Positions 37,103-46,028 of a stretch of 54,446 nt of DNA are shown piece after piece. The stretch spans positions 1 to 54,446 of the forward strand of contig JANSXN010000011.1 of assembly GCA_024742935.1 (NCBI GenBank). Reading direction: 5' to 3'. The notes beneath the pieces were generated by a model. That model was not told the origin of the DNA and did no database searches. It worked only from the letters and a program-made list of their open reading frames with translations. Source of the stretch: Flavobacteriaceae bacterium. GTDB lineage: Bacteria; Bacteroidota; Bacteroidia; Flavobacteriales; Flavobacteriaceae. Every line of letters starts with the position of its first letter. The first letter of the stretch is position 1. Made by a program: the position numbers and the translations under genes.

Positions 37103-38341
37103 TTATGTTAGCATTTGTTTTGCTTTTTTAATTGCTTCTACAAGAACATCAATTTCGTGAAATGTATTGTAAAAAGCAAATGAAGCTCTTACCGTTCCCG
37201 GTATTTTATAAAAATCCATAATAGGTTGTGCACAATGGTGACCCGTGCGCACAGCTATACCCAGTTTGTCAACTATTGTGCCAATGTCATAAGGATGTAT
37301 CCCTTCAATATTAAATGAAATCACCGAAGTTTTTTGTGCTGAAGTACCATAAATTTTTAATCCTTCAATTTCCAGTAATTTTTCTGTTGCATATGCAAGC
37401 AGTTGGTTTTCATGATTAGCAATGGCATCAAATCCAATCCCATTCAGATAGTCAATTGCTGCACCAAATGCAATTCCGTCTGCTATGTTTGGTGTTCCGG
37501 CTTCAAATTTATGAGGGAGTTCAGCATAGGTTGTTTTTTCAAAAGTAACTTCTTTGATCATTTCACCACCCCCTTGATAGGGAGGTAATTTAACAAGCCA
37601 GGCTTCTTTTCCGTAAAGAATACCCACACCCGTAGGGCCGCACATTTTATGGGCAGAACAGGTGTAAAAATCTGCATTAAGTGCTTGCAAATCGGGTTTT
37701 ATGTGAGCACAAGCCTGAGCACCGTCAATTAAAACAGCAGCACCCACTTTATGTGCCTTTTCAATGATTTCTTCAATGGGATTTATGGTTCCCAATGCAT
37801 TTGAAATATGATTGACAAAAACAAGCTTTGTTTTATTTGATAAGAGATTAATATATTCAACGAGCTCAAGTTCCCCTTCATCATTCATTGGTAGCACTTT
37901 AAGCACAGCACCGGTTTCTTCACAAAGCATTTGCCAGGGAACGATGTTTGAATGGTGTTCCAATGCAGAAACAATAAGTTCATCTCCTTTCTGTAAAATA
38001 GATCTGAAGCCTGAGGCAACGATATTAATGGCATGCGTTGTACCGGAAGTGAAAATCACTTCTCTCGATTTTTTTATATTAAAATGGCTTCTTATTTTCT
38101 CTCTCGCTTGCTCATAAGCATCGGTGGCTTCCTGAGAAAGACTGTGAACACCACGGTGTATGTTTGCATTGTAATTTGAATAGTAATCAACTAAAGCGTC
38201 AATAACAACCTGTGGTTTTTGAGAGGTGGCAGCATTGTCGAGATAGACCAGGGGATAGCCATTGACTTTTCTGGAAAGTATGGGAAAGTCTTTTCTTATT
38301 TTTTCTACATCAAATGCGATGCTTTTACTATCCGTATTCAT
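37103..38341 (-). CDS. sufS: Cysteine desulfurase SufS
   Basis: 412 residues, PLP-dependent, group II cysteine desulfurase. The PLP lysine is in CSAHKMCGPTGVGILYG (near 230), with the preceding DGAQACAHIKPDLQAL. The active-site Cys is in VRTGHHCAQPIMDFY (near 368). Other typical pieces are VYLDNAATSQKP, FTSGTTHAINIVA and EHHSNIVPWQ. It removes sulfur from cysteine, leaving alanine, and passes persulfide to SufE. Cytoplasmic. Located 33 bp after sufD. Confidence 0.97.
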   Translation of the reverse strand: MNTDSKSIAFDVEKIRKDFPILSRKVNGYPLVYLDNAATSQKPQVVIDALVDYYSNYNANIHRGVHSLSQEATDAYEQAREKIRSHFNIKKSREVIFTSGTTHAINIVASGFRSILQKGDELIVSALEHHSNIVPWQMLCEETGAVLKVLPMNDEGELELVEYINLLSNKTKLVFVNHISNALGTINPIEEIIEKAHKVGAAVLIDGAQACAHIKPDLQALNADFYTCSAHKMCGPTGVGILYGKEAWLVKLPPYQGGGEMIKEVTFEKTTYAELPHKFEAGTPNIADGIAFGAAIDYLNGIGFDAIANHENQLLAYATEKLLEIEGLKIYGTSAQKTSVISFNIEGIHPYDIGTIVDKLGIAVRTGHHCAQPIMDFYKIPGTVRASFAFYNTFHEIDVLVEAIKKAKQMLT

Positions 38342-38374
38342 ACTGGTTTTTTAGTTTTATGGAAAAGAGCAGTA

Positions 38375-39688
38375 CTAAAGGTTGAAACCTAAATTCACAC
38401 CAATTTTTTTAGCAATGAGTTTGGTGATGCGTGCTTTCAATTCGTGTATTTTCACGCTTTCGAGCACATTGCTTGCAAATGCAAACATCAATAATGCCTG
38501 GGCTTCTTTTTTTCTGACCCCTCTGGTCTGAAGGTAAAACATCGCTTCTTCATCCAGCTGGCCAATGGTGCAACCATGTGAGCACTTTACATCGTCTGCA
38601 AAAATCTCAAGCTGAGGTTTTGAGTTGATGGTTGCTTTGTCGTCGATGAGTATGTTGTTGTTTTGTTGAAAGGCATCAGTTTTTTGTGCTTCTTTTTCAA
38701 CAATAATTCTTCCGTTAAAGACGCCTGTTGAATTGCCGGCAAAAATACCTTTGTAGTCCTGATGACTTTCACAATTGGGTTCAATGTGGTTTACGAGCGT
38801 GCTGTGGTCAACATGTTGCTTGTCTTCTATAATTGTGATTCCTTTTAAAGTGGAATTGACACGTTCCCCTTTTTGGTAGAAGTTTAAATTGTTTCTAATT
38901 AATTTTCCTCCAAAAGAAAAGGTATGAACACTCACATTGCTTCCATCTTTTTGTGAAATGAAGGTATTGTCAATTAACGATGCCGATTGGTTGTCGTTTT
39001 GAACTTTGTAATAGTCAATAGAGCTGTTTTTTTCAGCAAATATTTCGGTAACTGAGTTTGTAAAAACGGCATTTTCAGTTAAACTTTGGTGACGTTCAAT
39101 GATTTGAACATGTGCGTTTTCTTCGGCTACAATTAAGTTTCTGGGTTGTAATAAAAGTGCGGCTTCGTTACCGGTTGCAAAGTTGATAATTTCAATAGGT
39201 TTTTCAACTTCGCGGTGTTTTGGGATGAAGATGTAAGCTCCTTCTTTCGCGAAAGCGGTATTTAAAGAAGTAAGACTGTCCTCTTTTGCCGCTTTGTTAA
39301 AATAGTTTTCAACCACCGCTTTGTACTTAGGCTTGCTTAATGCCGAAGACATCAAACAAACATCCACTTTATCGTGGGTAGTTTCAGAGAGAAAGGAATT
39401 GTAAACACCATCTATGAATACGATTTTATAAGTGTCAATTTCGTGTAAAAAATATTTTTTGACTTCCTTGAATTCAACAGTGTTTTCCTTTTTTGGAAAT
39501 ATACAGTAGTCCTCTTTTATAATTGCGTTTAACGAAGTGTATTTCCAAGCTTCATCCTTTTTTGAAGGAAATCCAGAATTTTCAAAGGTCTTTATCGCTT
39601 TATTGCGAATCTCATGGATATGAGAATCTGCATCGATATAGTCTTCAAATGCAAGGTAAGAGGATACTAATTTATCTTTTAAGCTCAT
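38375..39688 (-). CDS. sufD: Fe-S cluster scaffold subunit SufD
   Basis: 437 residues. N-terminal KKDEAWKYTSLNAII and the C-terminal beta-helix with DHSTLVNHIEPNCESHQDYK, FNGRIIVEKEAQKTDAFQQN, DVKCSHGCTIGQLDEEAMFY and RGVRKKEAQALL are classical. The His in the SHGCT context near residue 360 is part of the SufB-SufD cluster site. SufD binds SufB and SufC. The second copy of CTTTCGCGAAAGCG (39244-39257) lies in this gene. The 60-bp gap before it contains short TTAAnAGTTAA-like repeats but no clear promoter. Confidence 0.95.
   Translation of the reverse strand: MSLKDKLVSSYLAFEDYIDADSHIHEIRNKAIKTFENSGFPSKKDEAWKYTSLNAIIKEDYCIFPKKENTVEFKEVKKYFLHEIDTYKIVFIDGVYNSFLSETTHDKVDVCLMSSALSKPKYKAVVENYFNKAAKEDSLTSLNTAFAKEGAYIFIPKHREVEKPIEIINFATGNEAALLLQPRNLIVAEENAHVQIIERHQSLTENAVFTNSVTEIFAEKNSSIDYYKVQNDNQSASLIDNTFISQKDGSNVSVHTFSFGGKLIRNNLNFYQKGERVNSTLKGITIIEDKQHVDHSTLVNHIEPNCESHQDYKGIFAGNSTGVFNGRIIVEKEAQKTDAFQQNNNILIDDKATINSKPQLEIFADDVKCSHGCTIGQLDEEAMFYLQTRGVRKKEAQALLMFAFASNVLESVKIHELKARITKLIAKKIGVNLGFNL
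39244..39257 (+). repeat. Second copy of CTTTCGCGAAAGCG
   Basis: Same 14-mer as at 35683-35696, in opposite orientation relative to the window and in a different reading frame, so it encodes different residues. Confidence 0.6.
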
Positions 39689-39748
39689 TTTGTTTTAAGT
39701 TAATAGTTAAAAGTTAATGGTAAATAGGTAAACTATAAACCAAAAACC

Positions 39749-40504
39749 TTAAACGGCTTTTGCTTCTTCTTTAATCCAGTCATAGCCGCGCTCTTCCAGC
39801 TCATATGCGAGTTCTTTTGTGCCGGTTTTTACAATTTTGCCGTCCATAAGAACATGTACAAAATCTGGTACTATGTGGTCAAGAAGACGTTGATAATGTG
39901 TGATAACAACAATTGCGTTTTTTTCACTTTTCAATTTGTTGACGCCGTTTGCAACAACTCTAAGCGCATCGATATCGAGCCCTGAATCTGTTTCATCCAG
40001 GATGGCTAGTTTTGGGTCAAGCATTGCCAATTGAAATATTTCATTTCGCTTTTTCTCACCACCAGAAAAGCCTTCGTTTAAGGAACGGGAAAGAAACTTT
40101 CGATCCATTTCAAACATTTCTGCTTTTTCTCTGATCATTTTCAGCATTTCATTGGCTGGCATATCTTCGAGTCCTTTTGCTTTTCGGTTTTCGTTGATGG
40201 CTGTTTTGATGAAATTGGTTACAGAAACACCCGGTATTTCAACCGGATACTGAAAGGACAAAAAGATGCCTTTGTGAGCACGCTCCTCTGGAGCGAGTTC
40301 TGCTATATCTTCGGATTCAAAGAATATGTTTCCCTGAGTAACATCAAATTCTTCTTTCCCTGCAATCACAGAAGCCAGGGTGCTTTTTCCGGAACCATTG
40401 GGTCCCATAATTGCGTGCACTTCTCCTGCTTTAACCTCAAGGTTAATACCTTTTAAAATATCGTTTTCTTCTACACCAGCGTGTAAATTTTTGATTTGTA
40501 ACAT
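39749..40504 (-). CDS. sufC: Fe-S assembly ATPase SufC
   Basis: 251 residues, ABC ATPase. Walker A is MGPNGSGKSTLASVIAG, the signature is SLNEGFSGGEKKRNEIFQ, Walker B is KLAILDETDSGLDIDALR and the switch His is in VVITHYQRLLDHI. These match SufC, which drives SufBCD conformational change rather than transport; no membrane partner is present. It lies 7 bp downstream of a small lipoprotein gene and 60 bp before sufD. Confidence 0.97.
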   Translation of the reverse strand: MLQIKNLHAGVEENDILKGINLEVKAGEVHAIMGPNGSGKSTLASVIAGKEEFDVTQGNIFFESEDIAELAPEERAHKGIFLSFQYPVEIPGVSVTNFIKTAINENRKAKGLEDMPANEMLKMIREKAEMFEMDRKFLSRSLNEGFSGGEKKRNEIFQLAMLDPKLAILDETDSGLDIDALRVVANGVNKLKSEKNAIVVITHYQRLLDHIVPDFVHVLMDGKIVKTGTKELAYELEERGYDWIKEEAKAV

Positions 40505-40511
40505 TGTTTTT

Positions 40512-40868
40512 TTATTCTAGTTTTACATCGGGTTGAGAAGGTCTGTTGCTTACAGTTACAATTTCTTTAATTGTTACAATTTCTTCCCAACCTTCTTCAT
40601 TTTCATCTTTTTTGTTTATTATTCCTTTTACAACGACCGGCACCATATCAAAATCATCTATTTTGATTGGGTTTACTCGTTCCGCAAGCTCTTTTGCCAT
40701 ATCATCTATTTTTACTCCATAAATAAAATCAGATCCTTTAAGGACGGCTGCATCATCAAGATAAATAAAATCTGCTTTAATTTCCTGAACTTCTGCTGAA
40801 GACTCTTCATTGTTTTTACAACTTGTAAAAGCAACAAATAAACTAAATACAATAAAAACTTTTTTCAT
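40512..40868 (-). CDS. Small lipoprotein of unknown function between sufB and sufC
   Basis: 118 residues. The signal peptide ends VAFTSC, giving a lipidated Cys near 17, followed by a polar linker and a single small domain: ADFIYLDDAAVLKGSDFIYG, DFDMVPVVVKGIINKK and GWEEIVTIKEIVTVS. Alternating strands suggest a small beta-rich fold. I do not recognise a named family. It is packed into the SUF operon (24 bp after sufB, 7 bp before sufC). No cysteines other than the lipidation site, so direct cluster binding is unlikely. Confidence 0.75.
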   Translation of the reverse strand: MKKVFIVFSLFVAFTSCKNNEESSAEVQEIKADFIYLDDAAVLKGSDFIYGVKIDDMAKELAERVNPIKIDDFDMVPVVVKGIINKKDENEEGWEEIVTIKEIVTVSNRPSQPDVKLE

Positions 40869-40892
40869 TTGGTTTTATAATTAGGTGGTTTT

Positions 40893-42341
40893 TTATCCTA
40901 CTGAGCCTTCGAGGCTTATTTCAAGTAATTTTTGTGCTTCTACAGCAAATTCCATCGGCAATTTATTGAGCACTTCTTTGCTAAAACCGTTTACTATTAA
41001 AGCGATGGCTTTCTCAGTATCTATACCACGTTGATTGCAGTAAAAAATCTGATCCTCACCAATTTTTGAGGTGGTAGCTTCATGTTCAATTTTAGCCGTT
41101 TTATTTTTTGTTTCAATGTAAGGGAAGGTGTGTGCGCCACATTTATTTCCCATTAATAAGGAATCACATTGTGAAAAGTTTCGGGCGTTTTCTGCACGAG
41201 GGCTTATTTGTACTAACCCTCTGTAAGAATTTTGAGACTGTCCTGCCGAGATACCTTTTGAAATAATGGTACTTCGGGTGTTTTTCCCTAAGTGAATCAT
41301 TTTGGTTCCGGTGTCTGCCTGTTGAAAATTGTTGGTTACTGCGATGGAGTAAAACTCGCCAATGGAGTTGTCCCCTTTCAAAATACAGCTTGGGTATTTC
41401 CAGGTAACAGCACTTCCTGTTTCTACTTGGGTCCAGGAGATTTTTGCGTTTTTCTCGCAAAGCCCTCTTTTGGTTACAAAATTATAAACCCCACCTTTTC
41501 CTTCTTTGTTTCCGGGATACCAGTTTTGAACGGTTGAGTATTTAATTTCGGCATTGTCTAATGCAATGAGTTCCACAACTGCTGCGTGCAATTGGTTTTC
41601 ATCACGTGAGGGTGCTGTACAGCCTTCCAGATAACTCACATAACTGCCTTCATCTGCAATGACGAGAGTTCGTTCAAATTGTCCCGTACCGGCTTGATTG
41701 ATTCTGAAATAAGTCGAAAGTTCCATAGGGCATCTCACCCCTTTTGGAATATAACAGAAAGAACCATCACTAAACACAGCCGAATTCAAGGCTGCATAAA
41801 AGTTATCACGTTGCGGAACAACAGTGCCGAGGTATTTTTTTACAAGTTCAGGGTGTTCCTTGATTGCTTCAGAAATGGAACAGAAAATAATTCCTTTTTC
41901 AGCCAGGGTTTTTTTGAATGTGGTTGCCACTGAAACAGAATCCATCACAATATCAACAGCGACACCGGCCAATTTTTTTTGCTCGTCAATTGAAATCCCT
42001 AATTTCTTAAATGTTTCCAATAATTCAGGGTCAACCTCATCGAGGCTGTCATATTTTGGTTTTGAATTGGGTGCCGAATAATAGGAGATTGCTTGAAAGT
42101 CTGGTTTTTGGTAATGCACGTTTGCCCATTCAGGCTCGATCATTTCTTTCCAGTATCTAAAAGATTCCAATCGCCATTTTGTCATCCACTCGGGTTCTTC
42201 TTTCTTTTTGGAAATCGCAATGACAACTTCTTCATTAAGGCCCACAGGAAAGGTGTCAGATTTGATATCTGTGTAGAAACCATATTTATATTCTTTGGTT
42301 TCAAGTTCTTTCTGTAAATCGTCTTCAGTATATTTTGACAT
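40893..42341 (-). CDS. sufB: Fe-S cluster scaffold subunit SufB
   Basis: 482 residues, usual length. Motifs are [17 protein letters not shown] near 55-71, [60 protein letters not shown], and the acceptor region [20 protein letters not shown] followed by [20 protein letters not shown]. SufB receives sulfur from SufE and builds the cluster with SufC and SufD. It starts 17 bp after sufA. Confidence 0.97.
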   Translation of the reverse strand: MSKYTEDDLQKELETKEYKYGFYTDIKSDTFPVGLNEEVVIAISKKKEEPEWMTKWRLESFRYWKEMIEPEWANVHYQKPDFQAISYYSAPNSKPKYDSLDEVDPELLETFKKLGISIDEQKKLAGVAVDIVMDSVSVATTFKKTLAEKGIIFCSISEAIKEHPELVKKYLGTVVPQRDNFYAALNSAVFSDGSFCYIPKGVRCPMELSTYFRINQAGTGQFERTLVIADEGSYVSYLEGCTAPSRDENQLHAAVVELIALDNAEIKYSTVQNWYPGNKEGKGGVYNFVTKRGLCEKNAKISWTQVETGSAVTWKYPSCILKGDNSIGEFYSIAVTNNFQQADTGTKMIHLGKNTRSTIISKGISAGQSQNSYRGLVQISPRAENARNFSQCDSLLMGNKCGAHTFPYIETKNKTAKIEHEATTSKIGEDQIFYCNQRGIDTEKAIALIVNGFSKEVLNKLPMEFAVEAQKLLEISLEGSVG

Positions 42342-42358
42342 AATTCTTTTCTTTTAAC

Positions 42359-42688
42359 TTAAAGCGAAAAACTTTCTCCACACCCACAAGTGCGGTTAGC
42401 GTTTGGGTTATTGAAAACAAAGCCTTTTCCGTTAAGGCCGCCACTGTATTCAAGAGTGGTGCCCACCAGGTATAAGAAACTTTTTTTATCAATGATAATT
42501 TTCACGGCATTGTCTTCAAAAATTTTATCTTCATCTCGTGATGAATCATCAAACTTCAATTCATAAGACAAGCCGGAGCAACCACCACTTTTTACGCCCA
42601 CTCTCACAAAATCATTTGTGACATTAAAACCTTCCTCAGCAATAAGCTGTGAGATTTTGGTTTTTGCAGTATCGCTTACTTTAATCAT
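42359..42688 (-). CDS. sufA: A-type iron-sulfur carrier (SufA/ErpA/IscA family)
   Basis: 109 residues. The three cluster-binding cysteines are Cys37 in VKSGGCSGLSY and Cys101/Cys103 in the C-terminal NRTCGCGESFSL. It accepts clusters from SufBCD and transfers them to apo-enzymes. First gene of the SUF operon; the name SufA is chosen for its context, since ErpA is equally close by sequence. Confidence 0.92.
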   Translation of the reverse strand: MIKVSDTAKTKISQLIAEEGFNVTNDFVRVGVKSGGCSGLSYELKFDDSSRDEDKIFEDNAVKIIIDKKSFLYLVGTTLEYSGGLNGKGFVFNNPNANRTCGCGESFSL

Positions 42689-42717
42689 CTTAAGTAGATT
42701 TGTTCTAAATAGAGATG

Positions 42718-42725
42718 CAAATATA
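42718..42725 (-). promoter_or_regulatory. -7 box for the SUF operon
   Basis: CAAATATA on the plus strand reads TATATTTG on the minus strand, a TAnnTTTG match 29 bp before the sufA ATG. No -33 TTG at ideal spacing and no recognisable IscR-like palindrome. Confidence 0.45.
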
Positions 42726-42823
42726 CAAATAATATAACGTCTTAGTGTGTTAGATAAATTATAAAATTAGATGGGTCTATAGCGTTTATTAATAGTTTAG
42801 TAATGAGAGATTGGGAATAAAAT

Positions 42824-43891
42824 TTAGTTTGGATTCTGAAAGTCAGGATTGTTAATAAACCCGGGATCTGAAAGTGATAGAAGAAAAGCTTTGAGGTCAG
42901 CTTTATCTTCTTCAGAAAGTTGAACACCTCCTTGCGCAACGGCTTTCATAAGGGGGTCAATGGTTTCAGAAAACACCAGTCCTTCACTGTAGTGATTGAT
43001 CACTTCGTCCAAAGTTTCAAAACGCCCGTCATGCATATATGGAGAAGTGTAGAGCAGGTTTCTGAGTGAGGGGGCTTTAAATTTTCCATTATCTCGAGGG
43101 TCACCAGTAACATTACCAAGGCCTAAATCTGCAAAAAACTCATCCAACCCGTTGTTGTGAAAGGTATTGTCTGTCCAGAGTGGATTAAATGGATTCCCGT
43201 GGCAATGAAAACAGTCTCCCAGATCTTCAGACATAAAAACGTTGATTCCGTTAAGCTCTTGAGGGGTTAAAATGTTTTCACCTAAAAGGTATCTGTCAAA
43301 CCTGGAATTTCCTGAAATGAGGGTTCGCAGAAACTGAGCAATCGCTTTAGTGACTAAAACTGAATCAATGGGTGCTCCCTCAAAAGCTTCTTTAAATAGC
43401 TGTGGGTATTCACTGTGATTTTTTAAACTTGCTTCGGCTTGAGGCCAGGTATTGTTCATTTCGATGGGGTTGGTCACCGGTTCAAAGATTTGATCTTCGA
43501 GGGTGGGAGCGCTTCCATCCCAGTTAAATTTTTCATTGAAGTTCCAGGCGAGGTTTTGTAAGGGCATAGAGTTTCTAAAACCTGCAATGCCGTCAATACC
43601 CAAGCTAAATTGTCGTGGGTCTGAAAATGCGTTTTGGGGCCGGTGGCAATCTGCACAAGCTTGTGTGCCATTACCTGAAAGAATGGGGTCAAAAAACAGT
43701 TTTCTGCCCAAAGCTACTCCTTCAACAGTTTGAGGATTATTTGTAGGAATGACAGGGGCTATAAGGTATTGTGAAAAAATCTCCGGGACCTCAAGTTCTA
43801 ATGGTGTTGCTACATATTTATCATTATCACTACTCGAACAAGAAATGAATAACAGCGAGAAAAGTAAGCAATATGTTAGCTTTATAAACAA
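42824..43891 (-). CDS. MbnH/MauG-like dihaem cytochrome c peroxidase-family lipoprotein
   Basis: 355 residues. A signal peptide ends FISC, giving a lipidated Cys18 followed by SSSDND. Two c-type haem sites are visible, CADCH at 79-83 and CFHCH at 227-231. TSPYMHDGRFETLDEVINHY (283-302) is the distal region of the CcpA/MauG family. Peroxidases of this family reduce hydrogen peroxide, while MauG and MbnH oxidise tryptophans in a partner protein. The adjacent upstream gene (9-bp gap) encodes an MbnP-like protein, the known partner of MbnH, so protein oxidation is the favoured role. The apparent start is TTG at 43891; no in-frame ATG fits the signal peptide. Confidence 0.82.
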   Translation of the reverse strand: MFIKLTYCLLFSLLFISCSSSDNDKYVATPLELEVPEIFSQYLIAPVIPTNNPQTVEGVALGRKLFFDPILSGNGTQACADCHRPQNAFSDPRQFSLGIDGIAGFRNSMPLQNLAWNFNEKFNWDGSAPTLEDQIFEPVTNPIEMNNTWPQAEASLKNHSEYPQLFKEAFEGAPIDSVLVTKAIAQFLRTLISGNSRFDRYLLGENILTPQELNGINVFMSEDLGDCFHCHGNPFNPLWTDNTFHNNGLDEFFADLGLGNVTGDPRDNGKFKAPSLRNLLYTSPYMHDGRFETLDEVINHYSEGLVFSETIDPLMKAVAQGGVQLSEEDKADLKAFLLSLSDPGFINNPDFQNPN

Positions 43892-43900
43892 AATATCGAT

Positions 43901-44653
43901 CTATTCAACTGAGGCACTAAATACTGAAGCTGCGTTTTGCTGCATCAGCTTTTGGGCTTCATAATTTGGCATGAGAGGTGTGTTAAAGACATTTAAGTCC
44001 CACGTGTTTGGGTTTCTGAACCATTCAGCAATATTCATTTGAATGTTAATTGTTGAGTTTTCAGAAACTGTAAGGGTATTTGGCAGATTAAATACTACAA
44101 AGTTTTGTTCAAAAACGCCTTCACTTACTCTGGCAGTTCCGTTGTGAAAGTTGAAAGGTGCCGGTTCGGTATTTATATTATACTGCCCGTCCATTTGTAA
44201 AAAATGGTAGCCACCACCCAGCATTTCCGGCCAATTCCAGGAAACGGCATTCAAATCTGCATAGGCTCCATTTTGGTTGTCTTCTTCATTAAAACCATAA
44301 ACAAAGGAAAGGGTGTAGTCTCCTTCGGGGATCGTTAAATTTGTATTTAGATTAAGTGTTTCAGAATTTGATAAATCAACTAAATGATAGGGACTCAACA
44401 AAAAGGAATCGCCATTTGAATTTGTTAAAACCAAACGGGACACTAAATAACGAAGTCTGGAAATTGTGAGTTCTTGATTCATTTCATTCACATAAACGGT
44501 GCTTGATAAATTTAAAGAGGTCACAGTGAGTTCATCAAAAATTTGTGAAAACCGTAAATTAACAGCAACTTCTGTAGGGGTGTTATTATCATCGTCGCTT
44601 CCACAAGCGATAATAATGAAGGAAAAGATAAGTAATATGGATAATTTTTTCAT
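43901..44653 (-). CDS. MbnP-like copper-binding lipoprotein
   Basis: 250 residues. The signal peptide ends IIIAC with Cys17 followed by GSDDDN, an acidic stretch like the Bacteroidota surface lipoprotein export signal. The MbnP-type motif is SWNWPEMLGGGYHFLQMDG at 138-156, preceded by FVYGFNEEDN. Trp139/Trp141 and His150/His170 are candidate oxidation and copper-ligand residues. In characterised MbnP and in MopE/CorA proteins, copper is bound by histidines plus a kynurenine formed from Trp by the dihaem partner. Which Trp would be modified here I cannot fix. Third gene of a four-gene operon, 9 bp before the MbnH-like gene. Confidence 0.78.
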   Translation of the reverse strand: MKKLSILLIFSFIIIACGSDDDNNTPTEVAVNLRFSQIFDELTVTSLNLSSTVYVNEMNQELTISRLRYLVSRLVLTNSNGDSFLLSPYHLVDLSNSETLNLNTNLTIPEGDYTLSFVYGFNEEDNQNGAYADLNAVSWNWPEMLGGGYHFLQMDGQYNINTEPAPFNFHNGTARVSEGVFEQNFVVFNLPNTLTVSENSTINIQMNIAEWFRNPNTWDLNVFNTPLMPNYEAQKLMQQNAASVFSASVE

Positions 44654-44661
44654 AGGGAAAA

Positions 44662-46026
44662 CTATTTAAGTTTTATTATTAAAACGTCTTTTGAGCCTTG
44701 ATTATTGGGTACATCAAAATCATTACTTTCTGTGCTTCCGGCAAGAACAATATTTCCGGTTGAGGTTAATAGACTTGAGTTGCCAAAATCGAGAGCACTG
44801 CCGCCATAGTTTTTTTCAAAAGTAATATTTCCGTTAGTATCGGTGATTACAATCCAAAAATCACTTTGTCCATAGTTAGCATTGACATCCTGATCATTGC
44901 TTCTTGAAGTCCCGAAAACGATTAAATTTCCATCGGGTTTTTCAATTATATTTCTACCGGTGTCAAACTCTGAACCTCCGTAAGATTTTTGCCAAAGCAA
45001 ATCGCCGTTTTCATTAATTTTAATTAACCAAGCATCTGCATTCCCTTTTGGGTTTGAAACTTGCTGGTCTGAACTTCTGGTGTCACCCAAAATTAAATAA
45101 TTGCCATCTTGAGTTTTGGTAATTGAATAGGCAATTTCAATTCCAGAGCCGCCATAATTTTTTTGCCAAACTAAATTTCCGGAGGCATCGACTCTCACCG
45201 CCCAAAAATCATAGCTTCCTCTTGGATTTGTAATGTCAAAATCCTCACTTTCAGAATTTCCAACTAATATGAAACCGCCATCTGACGTTTGAACAACATC
45301 ATAAGCCCTGTCATTATTTAAGCCGCCAAAGTAGGCGTTCCATTGTTCTAAACCGGAAGCGTTGGTTTTTATTCCCCAAAACTCTCCAACACCATGTCGA
45401 TTTCCAGATTTGTTTATGCTTTGTTGCTGTGCAGCCCTACCGTCAAAGTCCATATATCCCGAGAGAAAGTAACCGCCATCTGAAGTTTGAATAACAGCCT
45501 GACCTTGATCGATTCCACTAAATCCATAACTTTTTTCCCATTGCATGTTTCCAGAGGAATCTAGTTTAAGTAGCCAAAAGTCATAAAAGCCGTTGTTTTG
45601 TGAAACATCACCATCATTACTTCGGGTATAGCCTATAACTGCAAAGCCACCATCATTAGTATTGATGATTCTTGTTGCACGATCATCTGCTGATCCTCCA
45701 TAGGTTTTACTCCATTGGAGTTCGCCATTGGGATCAGTTTTAAAAACCCAGAAATCTGCATCTGTACTAGTTTTGTCTGAAATATCACCATCATTACTCA
45801 ATGTGAAGCCCAAAATAGCATACCCGCCATCTGGAGTTTCAATGATTGAATTGGCATCGTCTTCAAGAGAACCGCCAAAGGTTTTTGCCCATTCTATTTC
45901 GCCAGTAAAGGCTGCAGGAGGAGTATCGTCTGTTGTAATTGAGTCATCATCACTTTTACAAGATAACAATAGTATTAAAAAGGAAAATACAACAGTTTTT
46001 AGAATGGTTTTTCGGGGCAAAAACAT
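44662..46026 (-). CDS. Seven-repeat beta-propeller lipoprotein
   Basis: 454 residues. The signal peptide ends LLLSC, giving a lipidated Cys near 23 followed by KSDDDS, a probable surface-export signal. After a short linker the protein consists of seven repeats of about 55 residues, each with YGGSxxDxxxxI, DGGYxIxGxTxSNDxD and DFWxxKxDxxGxxxWxK. Seven units suggest a closed seven-bladed propeller. No catalytic motif is visible; a binding or scaffold role at the cell surface is inferred. The repeats are too divergent in DNA to recombine easily. It lies 2 bp after the anchor-B gene and 8 bp before the MbnP-like gene. Confidence 0.8.
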   Translation of the reverse strand: MFLPRKTILKTVVFSFLILLLSCKSDDDSITTDDTPPAAFTGEIEWAKTFGGSLEDDANSIIETPDGGYAILGFTLSNDGDISDKTSTDADFWVFKTDPNGELQWSKTYGGSADDRATRIINTNDGGFAVIGYTRSNDGDVSQNNGFYDFWLLKLDSSGNMQWEKSYGFSGIDQGQAVIQTSDGGYFLSGYMDFDGRAAQQQSINKSGNRHGVGEFWGIKTNASGLEQWNAYFGGLNNDRAYDVVQTSDGGFILVGNSESEDFDITNPRGSYDFWAVRVDASGNLVWQKNYGGSGIEIAYSITKTQDGNYLILGDTRSSDQQVSNPKGNADAWLIKINENGDLLWQKSYGGSEFDTGRNIIEKPDGNLIVFGTSRSNDQDVNANYGQSDFWIVITDTNGNITFEKNYGGSALDFGNSSLLTSTGNIVLAGSTESNDFDVPNNQGSKDVLIIKLK

Positions 46027-46028
46027 AT

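Noticed and set aside
44662-46026. Repeats as a DNA-level tandem array
   Set aside because: The similarity is in protein only; the DNA units are divergent and form a propeller gene.
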